Source of the DNA: a virus | IMG/VR virus record: IMGVR_UViG_3300024520_000198 | Span: 1 to 39,399 of that record | Strand: one strand, 5' to 3' | DNA length: 39,399 bases | Shown: positions 1-8,712 of the stretch, piece by piece | How the letters are laid out: every line of letters begins with the position of its first letter | How positions within the stretch are numbered: position 1 is the first letter of the stretch | Position numbers and translations under genes: made by a program | Notes under the pieces: generated by a model | The model's database searches: none | Told to the model about the DNA's origin: nothing | What the model saw: the letters and a program-made list of their open reading frames with translations, nothing else

Positions 1-1
1 A

Positions 2-406
2 AGAAACTTAGGTTATACTTTTCCTATTAAAGCAGAAGGTATGATGGAACTTGAAGTCGATAATGGAGTAGTAGAAGTAACTCATGCGCCTACGGGATGT
101 ATGTTAATAAAAAGAAAAGTCCTTAAAGATATGATTAAAAAGTATCCTGAATTAGAGATCCATCAAGTTACTATGATTAATGGACAAGAGATACTTAAAC
201 CTAATTTTTATAACCTATTCGAATGCTTACATGACCCTAAGACTAAGAAGTATTACGGAGAAGACTTCGGATTTTGTAAGAGATGGAAAGAAATGGGTGG
301 AAAAATCTATCTATATGTACTTGATTTCATAACACACACCGGTGATTACCAGTTCTGTGGTAGGCTCTGGGATGAGTTAAAGGTACAACACAAGCTCAAA
401 AAATAG
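2..406 (+). CDS. Glycosyltransferase-like protein, 5' end cut by window
   Basis: The frame is open from the first bases of the window, so this is the C-terminal part of a longer protein; the first internal ATG is at 41. The visible part has PTGCMLIKR, then YGEDFGFCKRW followed by a Gly-rich turn and FITHTGDYQFCGR. An acidic ED..FC.R motif before a terminal His-containing segment is typical of the C-terminal half of GT-A fold glycosyltransferases of the family 2 or ANP1-like type, where the acidic residue and His help hold the nucleotide sugar and metal. In a phage it may glycosylate virion proteins, host surface or DNA; the target is unknown. The catalytic DxD region would lie upstream of the window. 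Confidence 0.6.
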   Translation, partial: RNLGYTFPIKAEGMMELEVDNGVVEVTHAPTGCMLIKRKVLKDMIKKYPELEIHQVTMINGQEILKPNFYNLFECLHDPKTKKYYGEDFGFCKRWKEMGGKIYLYVLDFITHTGDYQFCGRLWDELKVQHKLKK

Positions 407-408
407 CA

Positions 409-437
409 TTGACCTGCTACATAAAATCAAATAAACT
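409..437 (+). promoter_or_regulatory. Candidate sigma70-like promoter for the late structural operon
   Basis: TTGACC and TAAACT are separated by 17 bases, right after the stop of the preceding gene and about 50 bases before the first structural ORF. The -35 box is near consensus and the -10 box is weaker. It is a plausible entry point for the operon 486-8194. Confidence 0.45.
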
Positions 438-485
438 ATAAATTACAGGATTTCACGCCTGCCACTTTTAAATTTTAAGGACATT

Positions 486-1286
486 ATGGCTATATCTAGA
501 TCACAAATGAGAAGACAACTATACAACACTGGCGGCATAACAGGCATAGTACACAGACAACCATATTTTCTTGGTGGAATTGGAAAGATATTAAAGAAAG
601 GAGCTAAAGCTGTTAAAGGTATTGTAAGTTCTGATGTAGGTAAGATGGCTATTACAGCAGCTCTAATGGGAGCTCCCTTTATGGGAGGTGCAAATCCTAA
701 ATGGTTTGGTTCAGGAAGTGCTTGGGGTAAAGCCGCAAGTATGTTACCTGACTGGGCAACAGGAAAAGTAGGTAAATCAGTTGGAGCAGCTCTGCTTGGC
801 GGTTCTTTAGGAACAGCTTTCGCTGGTAAGACTGAAGAAGAAGTTTCAGAAATTGCTAGAGATAAAGATGCTTTAAAAGCATATTTAAAACAATATTACA
901 CAAATGTGAATCCAGAATTAAGCGCTCATCCTGAACAAATTGATGAATGGGTTGAGTCTCAAATTACTGAATATTATTCCGATGGCGGTAGAGTCGGATA
1001 TGCTTATGGATCTGACGATAAAGTAATGATGGCATCTGGCATCACGGGAATTCCTATTAATCAAAATAAAGCCGGTGTTAAAGAATTAGATATGAGAGAT
1101 CATGGTGGATTTATTCCTCCAGTTGGGGTAAAAGAAAAAGCAGACGACATACCAGCAATGGTAAGTAATAACGAATTTGTAATGACTGCTGATGCTGTAA
1201 AAGGCATGGGCGGTGGAGATGTTAATACAGGTGCACAAAGAATGTACCAACTAATGGAAACATTAGAAAATGGAGGAAGAGTTTAA
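486..1286 (+). CDS. Virion-associated protein with marine-phage C-terminal module
   Basis: A 266-residue protein with a short basic N-terminus, a hydrophobic Gly/Ala-rich stretch around residues 50-115, and a C-terminal block that reads DDIPAMVSNNEFVMTAD then KGMGGGDVNTGAQRMY. I recognise that C-terminal block as recurrent in uncultured marine phage virion genes, but no biochemical role is known to me. Short GG motifs occur at the N-terminus (NTGGITGI), in the middle (SDGGRVGYA) and at the very end (ENGGRV). A Shine-Dalgarno-like AAGGA precedes the ATG. The gene is joined to the next by a TAATG overlap, so it belongs to the structural operon. It may be a tail or ejection component. Confidence 0.7.
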   Translation: MAISRSQMRRQLYNTGGITGIVHRQPYFLGGIGKILKKGAKAVKGIVSSDVGKMAITAALMGAPFMGGANPKWFGSGSAWGKAASMLPDWATGKVGKSVGAALLGGSLGTAFAGKTEEEVSEIARDKDALKAYLKQYYTNVNPELSAHPEQIDEWVESQITEYYSDGGRVGYAYGSDDKVMMASGITGIPINQNKAGVKELDMRDHGGFIPPVGVKEKADDIPAMVSNNEFVMTADAVKGMGGGDVNTGAQRMYQLMETLENGGRV

Positions 1287-2098
1287 TGGCTGAAACACAA
1301 ACAATACGACAGTTACCACCTGAGTTTATTGAAGCTGCAGGTAAAACGTATTTAGATGATCTAACAAAAGCAATTGGAACAACCAAAGGTTTAGATTTTT
1401 CACAGTTCATGGGTCCACAATATGTGGCTGGCCCTGGATCTTTTACAACACAAGCAGAAGGATTAGCTTCTGGGCTTGGTGGTTATGGACAATATTTAAC
1501 ATCAGCAGAAGCTTTAACAGGACCTTCAGCTTATCAATCTTACATGACGCCTTATCAAACAGACGTCATCAGTACTACGTTAGATGAATTTGATCAACAA
1601 ACAGCAAAAGGAATTCCTGCATTAGCAGCTAACGCTATTCAATCTGGAGCGTATGGCGGGGGTCGAGAAGGAATTGCACAAGCTGAATACGCTGCTACAG
1701 CTGGTAGAAATAGAGCAGGATTGCAAGCACAATTATTAAATCAAGGATTTACACAAGCTAATCAATTAGCAGGTCAAGACTTTTTAAGAAATATACAATT
1801 AGCACAACAAACGCCTGCTTTGTTAGGACAACAAATGGGGGCGTTAACAACATTAGGTGGAGCTCAAGAACAAAGAGCACAAGCTGGCTTAACTGCTTCA
1901 CAAAATTTAGCTGAACGAACAGCGTTCCAACCTTTGACAACAGCTCAAGCTCATGGTCAAGGAGTTATGGGATTAATATCTGGTTATCCAGGTTCACAAC
2001 AAACACAAACGACTCCATCACCAAGTCCATTACAAACTGGATTAAGTGCTGGCGCAACGTTGGCTGGAATCTACAGATTAATACAAGGAAATAACTAA
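1286..2098 (+). CDS. Ala/Gln-rich virion protein, probable tail or ejection component
   Basis: A 270-residue protein rich in Ala, Gln, Gly and Thr with almost no Cys. Residues about 90-215 form a long low-complexity helical region with repeated AQ/QA pairs, a composition common in internal virion or DNA-ejection proteins of short-tailed phages. The C-terminus holds a Pro/Ser/Thr linker (about residues 235-248) and then a short hydrophobic segment. Start and stop both overlap the neighbours by one base (TAATG), and GGAGGAAG lies just upstream of the ATG. The exact function is not recognised; the virion assignment rests on context and composition. Confidence 0.6.
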   Translation: MAETQTIRQLPPEFIEAAGKTYLDDLTKAIGTTKGLDFSQFMGPQYVAGPGSFTTQAEGLASGLGGYGQYLTSAEALTGPSAYQSYMTPYQTDVISTTLDEFDQQTAKGIPALAANAIQSGAYGGGREGIAQAEYAATAGRNRAGLQAQLLNQGFTQANQLAGQDFLRNIQLAQQTPALLGQQMGALTTLGGAQEQRAQAGLTASQNLAERTAFQPLTTAQAHGQGVMGLISGYPGSQQTQTTPSPSPLQTGLSAGATLAGIYRLIQGNN

Positions 2099-2838
2099 TG
2101 AGTAGAATATTAAGAAGACCAATGTTTAGAAGAGGTGGACAAACTCACGATGGTATCGTTGGGCTAGCTCAACCTAGAAGAAAATACGCTGAGAGTAATT
2201 ATATGGATCTAATCGCAGATTTAAATTTAGATGATTCAGAACTAAATGTAATGGAAGCTTTTAAAAGAATAGGTGCAATGGGTAAACCATCAAGTAATGA
2301 TCTAATTGCAAGAGCTTTAATTACTGGTGGATTAAAAGGTATGGGTCAAACAGGAGGCGGAGGTACTTTAGGAAATTTAGGAAAAGCTTTTGCAGGTCCT
2401 GTTGATGAAGCACTTAAAATGAAAATGTCTAGCGGCGCAACAGATTCTACATCTGCTTTAGCAGGATTATCAATGGCTCTTAAAGGGAAGTATGCAAAAG
2501 AAGCTAAGAAAACTGGTTATGAATCTCAAACTCCACAGTCCCAAATAAAAGCGGATGCAGCTGTTATAGCAAAAATGATTGAGAATAATAAACTAGATTC
2601 TATTTATGCTGATGCTACAGGTGTGGCTACAAAATTATATTATCTTGGAACCCAGTACGGAGATAAATTTGTAAGATTCCCTAAATTGTTACTTGATAAA
2701 AAGGGACAAGTAACTGCAGTTGATCCAGCAAGTTTAAAAGTTGGAGATATTACATGGGTGCCTGGTTTTGGTTTAATAACAAAAACACTTGATGATCCAG
2801 ATCCAAATAAAGCACTGGTGCCATATATAGGAGACTAA
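2098..2838 (+). CDS. Virion-associated protein with RRPMFRRGG N-terminal motif
   Basis: A 246-residue protein opening with a basic RRPMFRRGG block followed by DGIVGLAQPRRKY. This N-terminal pattern recurs in marine phage proteins encoded beside large internal virion proteins. The middle has a Gly-rich stretch (about residues 80-100) and the C-terminal third is mixed alpha/beta with no catalytic signature. It starts with a TAATG overlap and ends four bases before the 1325-residue gene, so it is translated with it. It could be an adaptor or chaperone for the large protein, but that is inference. Confidence 0.6.
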   Translation: MSRILRRPMFRRGGQTHDGIVGLAQPRRKYAESNYMDLIADLNLDDSELNVMEAFKRIGAMGKPSSNDLIARALITGGLKGMGQTGGGGTLGNLGKAFAGPVDEALKMKMSSGATDSTSALAGLSMALKGKYAKEAKKTGYESQTPQSQIKADAAVIAKMIENNKLDSIYADATGVATKLYYLGTQYGDKFVRFPKLLLDKKGQVTAVDPASLKVGDITWVPGFGLITKTLDDPDPNKALVPYIGD

Positions 2839-2842
2839 TCCT

Positions 2843-5800
2843 ATGGCTCAATTATTTCCCGACTACAAAGATTATACTTCAAATCCCAAAGAGCTTGAGG
2901 CAGAAAATAATAATGAAGTAAGTCAACTTACGTCAGCTATAGCTGGAATAGGTTCAGGTTTAATAAAAATACCAGAAGGTTTTGTATCATTAGGTGCAGA
3001 GCTAATGGATGCGACTGGTATGACTGCAGATGCTGCAGCTAAGGTTGAACAGTTCTTTGATACAATAAATCCTTTAGAAGAAATAGCAGAACAAAGAGCT
3101 GCAGGAAAATTAATACAGTCATTAGTACAAATAGGTGTACCAGCTGGAATTGGTGCGAAGATTGCAACGAAGTTAGCAAGAAAAGCTTTAAAAGCAAAAC
3201 GAACTGGTCGTTATGTTAATTTAAAATCTAAAAATTTCCAAAAAGGTTTAAAGAAAGCACAAGAATTGTCTACGTCTCAAAAAATAGGAGCTGTTGCTCT
3301 TGGAGGAGCTGGCGGTGAACTTATGGTTGCCGATGTAGAAGATATTGGAACAATAGGAGATGCATTCGAAGCTGGTCCAACAGAACTAGATCGAAATGTA
3401 GAAGCAGATCCACAAGCTGATGCACAAAGAAAATTATTAAACAGATTAAAATTTAGTGCTGAGGGAATTCCTTTAACAGGAATAGTGTTTGGTACCGGAC
3501 ATGCATTAAAAAACTTGGCTCGTCGTGGCAAAGAGATGGCTTATAGTAGTGATAAGCTAATGAGAACTTTTGATAAAATAGGTTCTTATTTCAGACCTAG
3601 AGGAAGTAAACCTCAAGAACTATTTTTAGGAATGAGAAAAGAAAAAGGAAGACTCATGGCTGATACTAATTATGCCATGGAGCAAGTTAAACGTATAGAT
3701 AAAGAAGTAAATCAAATGTTTCCTTATACAAAAACTTTTTTAAATAAAACTACAGATGAAAATAGAGGTAAATTTTTAAAAGAAATAAATGATTTAATGT
3801 TTGAAGGAGATTTAAAAAAAGAAATACCTGAAGCAGGTTTAAAAACTTTTATGAAGTCAGCTAAAAACATGAAAGCTTCTAATAAAAATATAAATAATTT
3901 ATTAACTTCTGTAAGAAGTGTTAGACAGAAATTTAGTGATCTTATGGATATTACAGCTCAAGGTCCTGTAGGAATGACTGCAGCTGCTGGTAAAAAACTA
4001 CAAGTTGATCTTAAAGAACTAATGGGGAATAGAGTTAAGAACTATCTAGGAACTACATATAAAATATTTCAAAACACAGACTACAGTTTTTATCAAAGAT
4101 ACAAACCTACAGATGAAGCGGTCTTTAAAGCAAGAGAATTATTTAAAAGATACGCATCTAAAAACAACAACCCTATTACAGATGAAGAAGCAGAAATGCT
4201 TGTTAATGATGTTTTAAGACAAGCCAAAGCATACAACCCTAAAAGTAAATTACCTACGTTTGAATATGATAATCTAGCACAAGGAGCCAGTACACCTACA
4301 AATATAAAAACATTTGCTCAAACTTTATCAAAAGAATTACCTGATGGATCAAAAGAATTACAAGTTATAGGTAGAGGTAGTAAAATATTTAGAGATTTGT
4401 TTGGTGAAGTAGAAGATGCCAGACATTCTATCTTTGAAGGAATGAATCGACTTGGAACAATTGCTAGAAAAAATCAAATGTTCGATGAGATTTTAGATGT
4501 AGATGCTGCTTTAAAAGAAGCTGCAACTAGCGCGACGCCGCCAGGATCGAGAGGCTTTTTCTTTTCAGAGCCTTTAGCAGCTAAAAGAGCTTTACCTAAT
4601 CAAGAGATTGTAAAAATAGATCCTTATGTACAAGAATATTTTACTGATGGAGTTTTAATTAATAGACTTCAAGGTTCATATACAACAAAAGATATAGCTG
4701 AAGCATTTGGTAACGCTGCTAAAGTATCACAATTTATGAGAGGAGAAGCTGGAAATAAATTTGCTCGAACTGCTTCTTATGCATATAGAAATTTATTCTT
4801 AACACCAAAAGCAGGATCTCAATATGCTAAAACTGTTTTATCTATACCAACACACTTTAGAAATTTCTTTTCTTCTTCTGCTTTTGCATTAGCCAATGGT
4901 GCATTATCTAATCCTGTTTTAATGGTTAGAGGATTTAATCAAGCAAGAAAAACTTTAAATCTAGGACTAAGAGATCCTAAAGCCATGGAATATTATAGAG
5001 AGTTATTAGAACTTGGTGTTACTAATACCAACACAAGAATGGGTGACCTTCAAAACCTAATGAGAGATGCAAAAATATTTGAATCTGGAAACATCGCAAC
5101 AGACTCAGTTTTAAAACCAATGATGAGATCATTAGGTAAGCTTGGTGCTTCTACAGTAAGAGGCGCAAGAAAAGTGAGTAAAACAATGCAAGACGCATAC
5201 ATAGCTGAAGATGATTTTTGGAAAGTAACTATGTATGAAGTAGAGAAACTAAGAAGAGCAGCAAAGTATGCAAAAGCTGGTATTAAAAGAACTCCACAAC
5301 AATTAAAAGAAGAAGCTGCTGATATAGTTAGAAACACAATACCTAACTATGCCTATGTTGGTGACTTCGTAAGAACAATGCGTGCTACTCCTTTTGGTAA
5401 TTTTATGTCATGGCCATCAGAAATATTTAGAACCGGTGGTGGTATATTTGATCAAGTAATAAAAGATATAAAAGATCCTGTAACAGGTAGTTTAAATTAT
5501 TTTAAAAGTACAAACCCAATGAAGAGTATTGGCCTTTCAAGAGCGGTAGGTGCAGGTGCAGCTATGGGAGCTATTCCATATGGAATTGTGAAAGGATCAC
5601 AAGCTATCTTTGGAGTATCAGATGAAGAAGCTGCAGCAGCAACTAATTTAGGTGTAGCTCCATGGTCAAAAAATTCACAAAACATTTTTGTTAGAGATCC
5701 TGAAACAGGAGAATTATATTACAGTGACTGGAGTCATAATAATGTTTATGACACGTTAACAAGACCTTTTCAAACATTGATAAGAAATATTCAAGAAGGT

Positions 5801-6820
5801 ATAGAGAGTGAAGATGTTTTATCAAAAGGATTCTATAAAGGACTTACAGAATCTGCAGCTGAAACAGCTAACCCATTTATTGGTGAGTCTATCTTTACAG
5901 AAGCATTTAATGACATATGGTTTAGAAAAGGAAGAACTAAAGAAGACAAAGAGCTTTACACAGAACAAACACCAAAGCATGAAAAATTTTCTAGAATATT
6001 AAAACATCTAGCAGAAACACAAGCTCCTCAATATAAACAATTCTTAAGAGTGTATGATTCAGCAACAGGTCAACCTGATTCTAATGGAGATGTTGTTGAA
6101 ATACCTAAATCACTTGCAGGTGTTTTTGGTTTTAGATTAATGAAAATCGATCCGCAACAAGCTTTAGGATATAAAATTAATCAATACCAAGGAGGTCTAC
6201 GTAATGCTAGAAAAGAATTTACTGGTGGTGAAGAAGGAGTAATTAAAGTAGGAAAAACTCCTGAAGAAGTAATTGAAAGATATTACGTAGCTAACGAAGC
6301 ATTGTTTAAAGTTAAACAACAAATGGCAAAAGATATAGCTGATGGAAAAACGTTAGGACTAAGTGCTGGTTTCTCCTCAGATCTATTTAGAAAACGTGGA
6401 TTAAAAAAAGATTATAACGCTTTAATTAATGGGTCCTTTGATCCTTACTATCCAACAAAAGGAACTCAAAACGCTTTTTATGATCTAGCAAGAAGAACAG
6501 GTCAACCAGATCATTTTAAACAAGCACAAGGAGTTATAAATCTAATGAATAATGCATTTTCTAAATTAAGTTTAAATGGTGACTGGACATTTACACTAGC
6601 TGACTTTATGCCTCCTAAAGGATCTTATGATTATGAAGACGAGAAAGCTGCAATTAAAGCTTTGACACCACCATTAAAAGAACAGCCTAGAGTAGATGCA
6701 GCTATTGTAGACCCACAACAAGGACTTAATACAATGCAAAGTGGGTTGACACAAGTTGAGCAAGGTTTATTATCAGAAGAGGAAAAAATGATGAGACTTA
6801 AACAAAGAGGACTGGCATAA
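2843..6820 (+). CDS. Large internal virion / DNA-ejection protein (1325 aa)
   Basis: The largest gene here encodes 1325 residues, about the size of the T7 internal core protein gp16 (roughly 1318), although I see no sequence match to it. The N-terminus has amphipathic or hydrophobic helices (about residues 30-120 and 145-160), followed by long charged helical regions. A segment near residues 830-865 reads IVRNTIPNYAYVGDFV and then PFGNFMSWPSEIFRTGGG. I recognise this combination as conserved in large internal proteins of marine podovirus-like phages. A second hydrophobic Gly/Ala helix follows. No lysozyme or transglycosylase active site is evident. Likely role: packaged in the particle and ejected with DNA. 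It ends in a TAATG overlap with the next gene. Confidence 0.7.
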   Translation: MAQLFPDYKDYTSNPKELEAENNNEVSQLTSAIAGIGSGLIKIPEGFVSLGAELMDATGMTADAAAKVEQFFDTINPLEEIAEQRAAGKLIQSLVQIGVPAGIGAKIATKLARKALKAKRTGRYVNLKSKNFQKGLKKAQELSTSQKIGAVALGGAGGELMVADVEDIGTIGDAFEAGPTELDRNVEADPQADAQRKLLNRLKFSAEGIPLTGIVFGTGHALKNLARRGKEMAYSSDKLMRTFDKIGSYFRPRGSKPQELFLGMRKEKGRLMADTNYAMEQVKRIDKEVNQMFPYTKTFLNKTTDENRGKFLKEINDLMFEGDLKKEIPEAGLKTFMKSAKNMKASNKNINNLLTSVRSVRQKFSDLMDITAQGPVGMTAAAGKKLQVDLKELMGNRVKNYLGTTYKIFQNTDYSFYQRYKPTDEAVFKARELFKRYASKNNNPITDEEAEMLVNDVLRQAKAYNPKSKLPTFEYDNLAQGASTPTNIKTFAQTLSKELPDGSKELQVIGRGSKIFRDLFGEVEDARHSIFEGMNRLGTIARKNQMFDEILDVDAALKEAATSATPPGSRGFFFSEPLAAKRALPNQEIVKIDPYVQEYFTDGVLINRLQGSYTTKDIAEAFGNAAKVSQFMRGEAGNKFARTASYAYRNLFLTPKAGSQYAKTVLSIPTHFRNFFSSSAFALANGALSNPVLMVRGFNQARKTLNLGLRDPKAMEYYRELLELGVTNTNTRMGDLQNLMRDAKIFESGNIATDSVLKPMMRSLGKLGASTVRGARKVSKTMQDAYIAEDDFWKVTMYEVEKLRRAAKYAKAGIKRTPQQLKEEAADIVRNTIPNYAYVGDFVRTMRATPFGNFMSWPSEIFRTGGGIFDQVIKDIKDPVTGSLNYFKSTNPMKSIGLSRAVGAGAAMGAIPYGIVKGSQAIFGVSDEEAAAATNLGVAPWSKNSQNIFVRDPETGELYYSDWSHNNVYDTLTRPFQTLIRNIQEGIESEDVLSKGFYKGLTESAAETANPFIGESIFTEAFNDIWFRKGRTKEDKELYTEQTPKHEKFSRILKHLAETQAPQYKQFLRVYDSATGQPDSNGDVVEIPKSLAGVFGFRLMKIDPQQALGYKINQYQGGLRNARKEFTGGEEGVIKVGKTPEEVIERYYVANEALFKVKQQMAKDIADGKTLGLSAGFSSDLFRKRGLKKDYNALINGSFDPYYPTKGTQNAFYDLARRTGQPDHFKQAQGVINLMNNAFSKLSLNGDWTFTLADFMPPKGSYDYEDEKAAIKALTPPLKEQPRVDAAIVDPQQGLNTMQSGLTQVEQGLLSEEEKMMRLKQRGLA

Positions 6821-8001
6821 TGCCTTTTCAATCAGAAAAACAAAGACGATATTTATGGGCCAACGAGCCAGAGATTGCTCGTGACTGGACCGATACCTAT
6901 GGCAGTGGAATTGGTAAAGCTTTAGGTGGAAGGATTCCTTTCGCTTTAGGTAGCAGCGATGAAATAATTGAAACTCAATCTGATATAGGTAATCAAATAG
7001 CCTATAAACCGAATAGTAATAAAGATAAAATACTGAAAAGCTTATTCGAGATGAAAAGTACCTATGGTGAGACGCCAGCGTATCGACAACAGTTACAAAA
7101 AGATTGGGACAATCATATAAAAACAGGCGAGCCACTTTCTTTACCTAAAGAAGAATATTCAGGTGTAAAAGGATTTACTGCTTTAAACGATCCTTATGCA
7201 GACTTAGAAGGACTCACAGCTGACGCTGGTAACGTTATGAGTGATACGCAATATGCGACTGTTATGGACGAGATATTAAGAGATCCTAGTGAAATAGCTG
7301 AAGATCTTTATGATAGCAATTTCCGTTATGTTGACCAACAAATCCCTGGAATAAATGAACCAAAAATTCCAACCGACGAAGTTCCACCAACGAGCCAAAG
7401 ATATAACGAATATAACCAAAACCGAAACATGGGTACGCTAGAGCAAGGTATAGGTCAAGCCTTTGCAACTGATGATACAGATGATGATCTTAAAGCATTA
7501 TCTTATGCAGTAGAACCGCCGGAGCAACAAAGTGTTCTTACAAATTTCTTAGATCGAATCTTACCTAACAGAACTAAATTAACACCGGCCGATCGAAGAG
7601 GAAATGAAGCTTTTCTTTCAAATCAAATGATGAGTATTCCCTCGGAATATCGAAATGTAGGAATTGATAACACTGGAAGAATGGTCGGAGGATTATTCGC
7701 CGGTAAAAATGCACCAGGTAGTTCTATGTTTGGATCTGCTAATGTAAAAGAGATGGCACAAAAATGGGCGCAAAAAAATCAACATAGACAATATAAGACT
7801 CCTAAGATGCAAGCAAAACAAGAAGCCATAATAAATATAGCCACAGGAGGTAGAGACCCGGATCAGGGTAATACAGTTACCGGGCATGGAAAAAGTGGAA
7901 TGGGTAGAGATAGATCTGAATTGATGGCTCGAGGAGGTCTTCTAAGAAGGGGGTATAGCACAGGTGGAATAACACGCTTGCTACCTGGAAAATATGAGTA
8001 A
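6820..8001 (+). CDS. Virion-associated protein with MPFQSEKQRRYLWANEPEIA start
   Basis: A 393-residue protein whose N-terminus (SEKQRRYLWANEPEIARDW, then TYGSGI and LGGRIPF) is a signature I associate with structural genes of uncultured marine phages. The middle is acidic and low complexity. The C-terminus is basic and Gly-rich, ending ARGGLLRRGYSTGGITRLL, again with the TGGIT motif seen at the start of the 486-1286 product. It closes the run of structural genes and overlaps the next small membrane gene by eight bases. Function unknown; virion location inferred. Confidence 0.65.
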   Translation: MPFQSEKQRRYLWANEPEIARDWTDTYGSGIGKALGGRIPFALGSSDEIIETQSDIGNQIAYKPNSNKDKILKSLFEMKSTYGETPAYRQQLQKDWDNHIKTGEPLSLPKEEYSGVKGFTALNDPYADLEGLTADAGNVMSDTQYATVMDEILRDPSEIAEDLYDSNFRYVDQQIPGINEPKIPTDEVPPTSQRYNEYNQNRNMGTLEQGIGQAFATDDTDDDLKALSYAVEPPEQQSVLTNFLDRILPNRTKLTPADRRGNEAFLSNQMMSIPSEYRNVGIDNTGRMVGGLFAGKNAPGSSMFGSANVKEMAQKWAQKNQHRQYKTPKMQAKQEAIINIATGGRDPDQGNTVTGHGKSGMGRDRSELMARGGLLRRGYSTGGITRLLPGKYE

Positions 8002-8194
8002 GACTAACGCACTACAAAGAATAGAATCTCATGAAAAGCTTTGCAGAATTATGCAAAAATTAACACATAAAAAAATTCATCAAATAGAAGAACGTATCAA
8101 ACGACTTGAAAAAATCATGATCAGTTGTGCGGGAGCTTTAATTGCTGCAATGGGTTTTTTAATATATACTTTATTAAGTCACATTCAATTTTAA
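7994..8194 (+). CDS. Small coiled-coil membrane protein, holin-accessory-like
   Basis: A 66-residue protein. Residues 1-45 are charged with heptad-like spacing (IHQIEERIKRLEKIM), and residues about 46-62 form one hydrophobic transmembrane helix. A soluble coiled coil followed by a single C-terminal helix resembles small phage proteins of the XhlA type, which act with holins. It overlaps the preceding virion gene by eight bases and is convergent with the minus-strand oxygenase gene, whose stop overlaps it by four bases. It could instead anchor a virion protein; the family call is tentative. Confidence 0.55.
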   Translation: MSKTNALQRIESHEKLCRIMQKLTHKKIHQIEERIKRLEKIMISCAGALIAAMGFLIYTLLSHIQF

Positions 8195-8712
8195 ATTAAA
8201 TCAAAATCAAATCCTACAATTCTTTTGGGAGTACTAATTGTATTAGGCTCTGTATGGTGAATTATAAATCTAGGTACAATTACAATATCCCCTTCTTTTG
8301 CTGGAGGTTTAAATAATACACTTTTATCTCTCTCATTATTCCAGGGTTGCAAGTAAATTGTAAGTGGATGATTTTTATGCATACTTAAATATAGAATAGC
8401 AGCATACCCAGCTGAACCATGATTGTGGGGGAGATGATGATCTCCTTTTTTGTAAGTCACTGACCAGGCATTAGCCAAAGAAATTTTAGAAGCATACTTG
8501 TCAGATATTAATTTAAACTCATCTCTAAATATATTTTGAAGTGGTAATCTAATATCAGCAGTATCTCTATTAGAGAAAAAATTTCTATTTCTAGTTTCAG
8601 GAAAACTTTTTAATGCTTTTTCCATTTCTTTCTTTTTTCTTTTAAAGTCTGGACATTCAATTTTAAAAGCTTCTATCTTAAATACAGGTTCTATATAATA
8701 TTTTATATCCAT
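8191..8712 (-). CDS. 2-oxoglutarate/Fe(II)-dependent oxygenase, copy 1
   Basis: A 173-residue protein with the core of a double-stranded beta-helix 2OG-Fe(II) oxygenase. The first iron-binding part is LPHNHGSAGY (H96, H98), followed by a strand AAILYLS. The distal ligand is in PRFIIHHTEPN (H152 or H153), and R164 in PKRIVGFDF is placed to bind 2-oxoglutarate. Such enzymes hydroxylate proteins, nucleic acids or small molecules using O2. The phage substrate is not visible. It is read with the upstream SNF2-like helicase gene (10-base overlap), the only long minus-strand pair in the first 22 kb. Confidence 0.75.
   Translation of the reverse strand: MDIKYYIEPVFKIEAFKIECPDFKRKKKEMEKALKSFPETRNRNFFSNRDTADIRLPLQNIFRDEFKLISDKYASKISLANAWSVTYKKGDHHLPHNHGSAGYAAILYLSMHKNHPLTIYLQPWNNERDKSVLFKPPAKEGDIVIVPRFIIHHTEPNTISTPKRIVGFDFDLI

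Noticed and set aside
5050-5685. Minus-strand frames within the 1325-residue virion gene
   Set aside because: They are by-products of the codon composition of the large plus-strand gene and lack ribosome sites.
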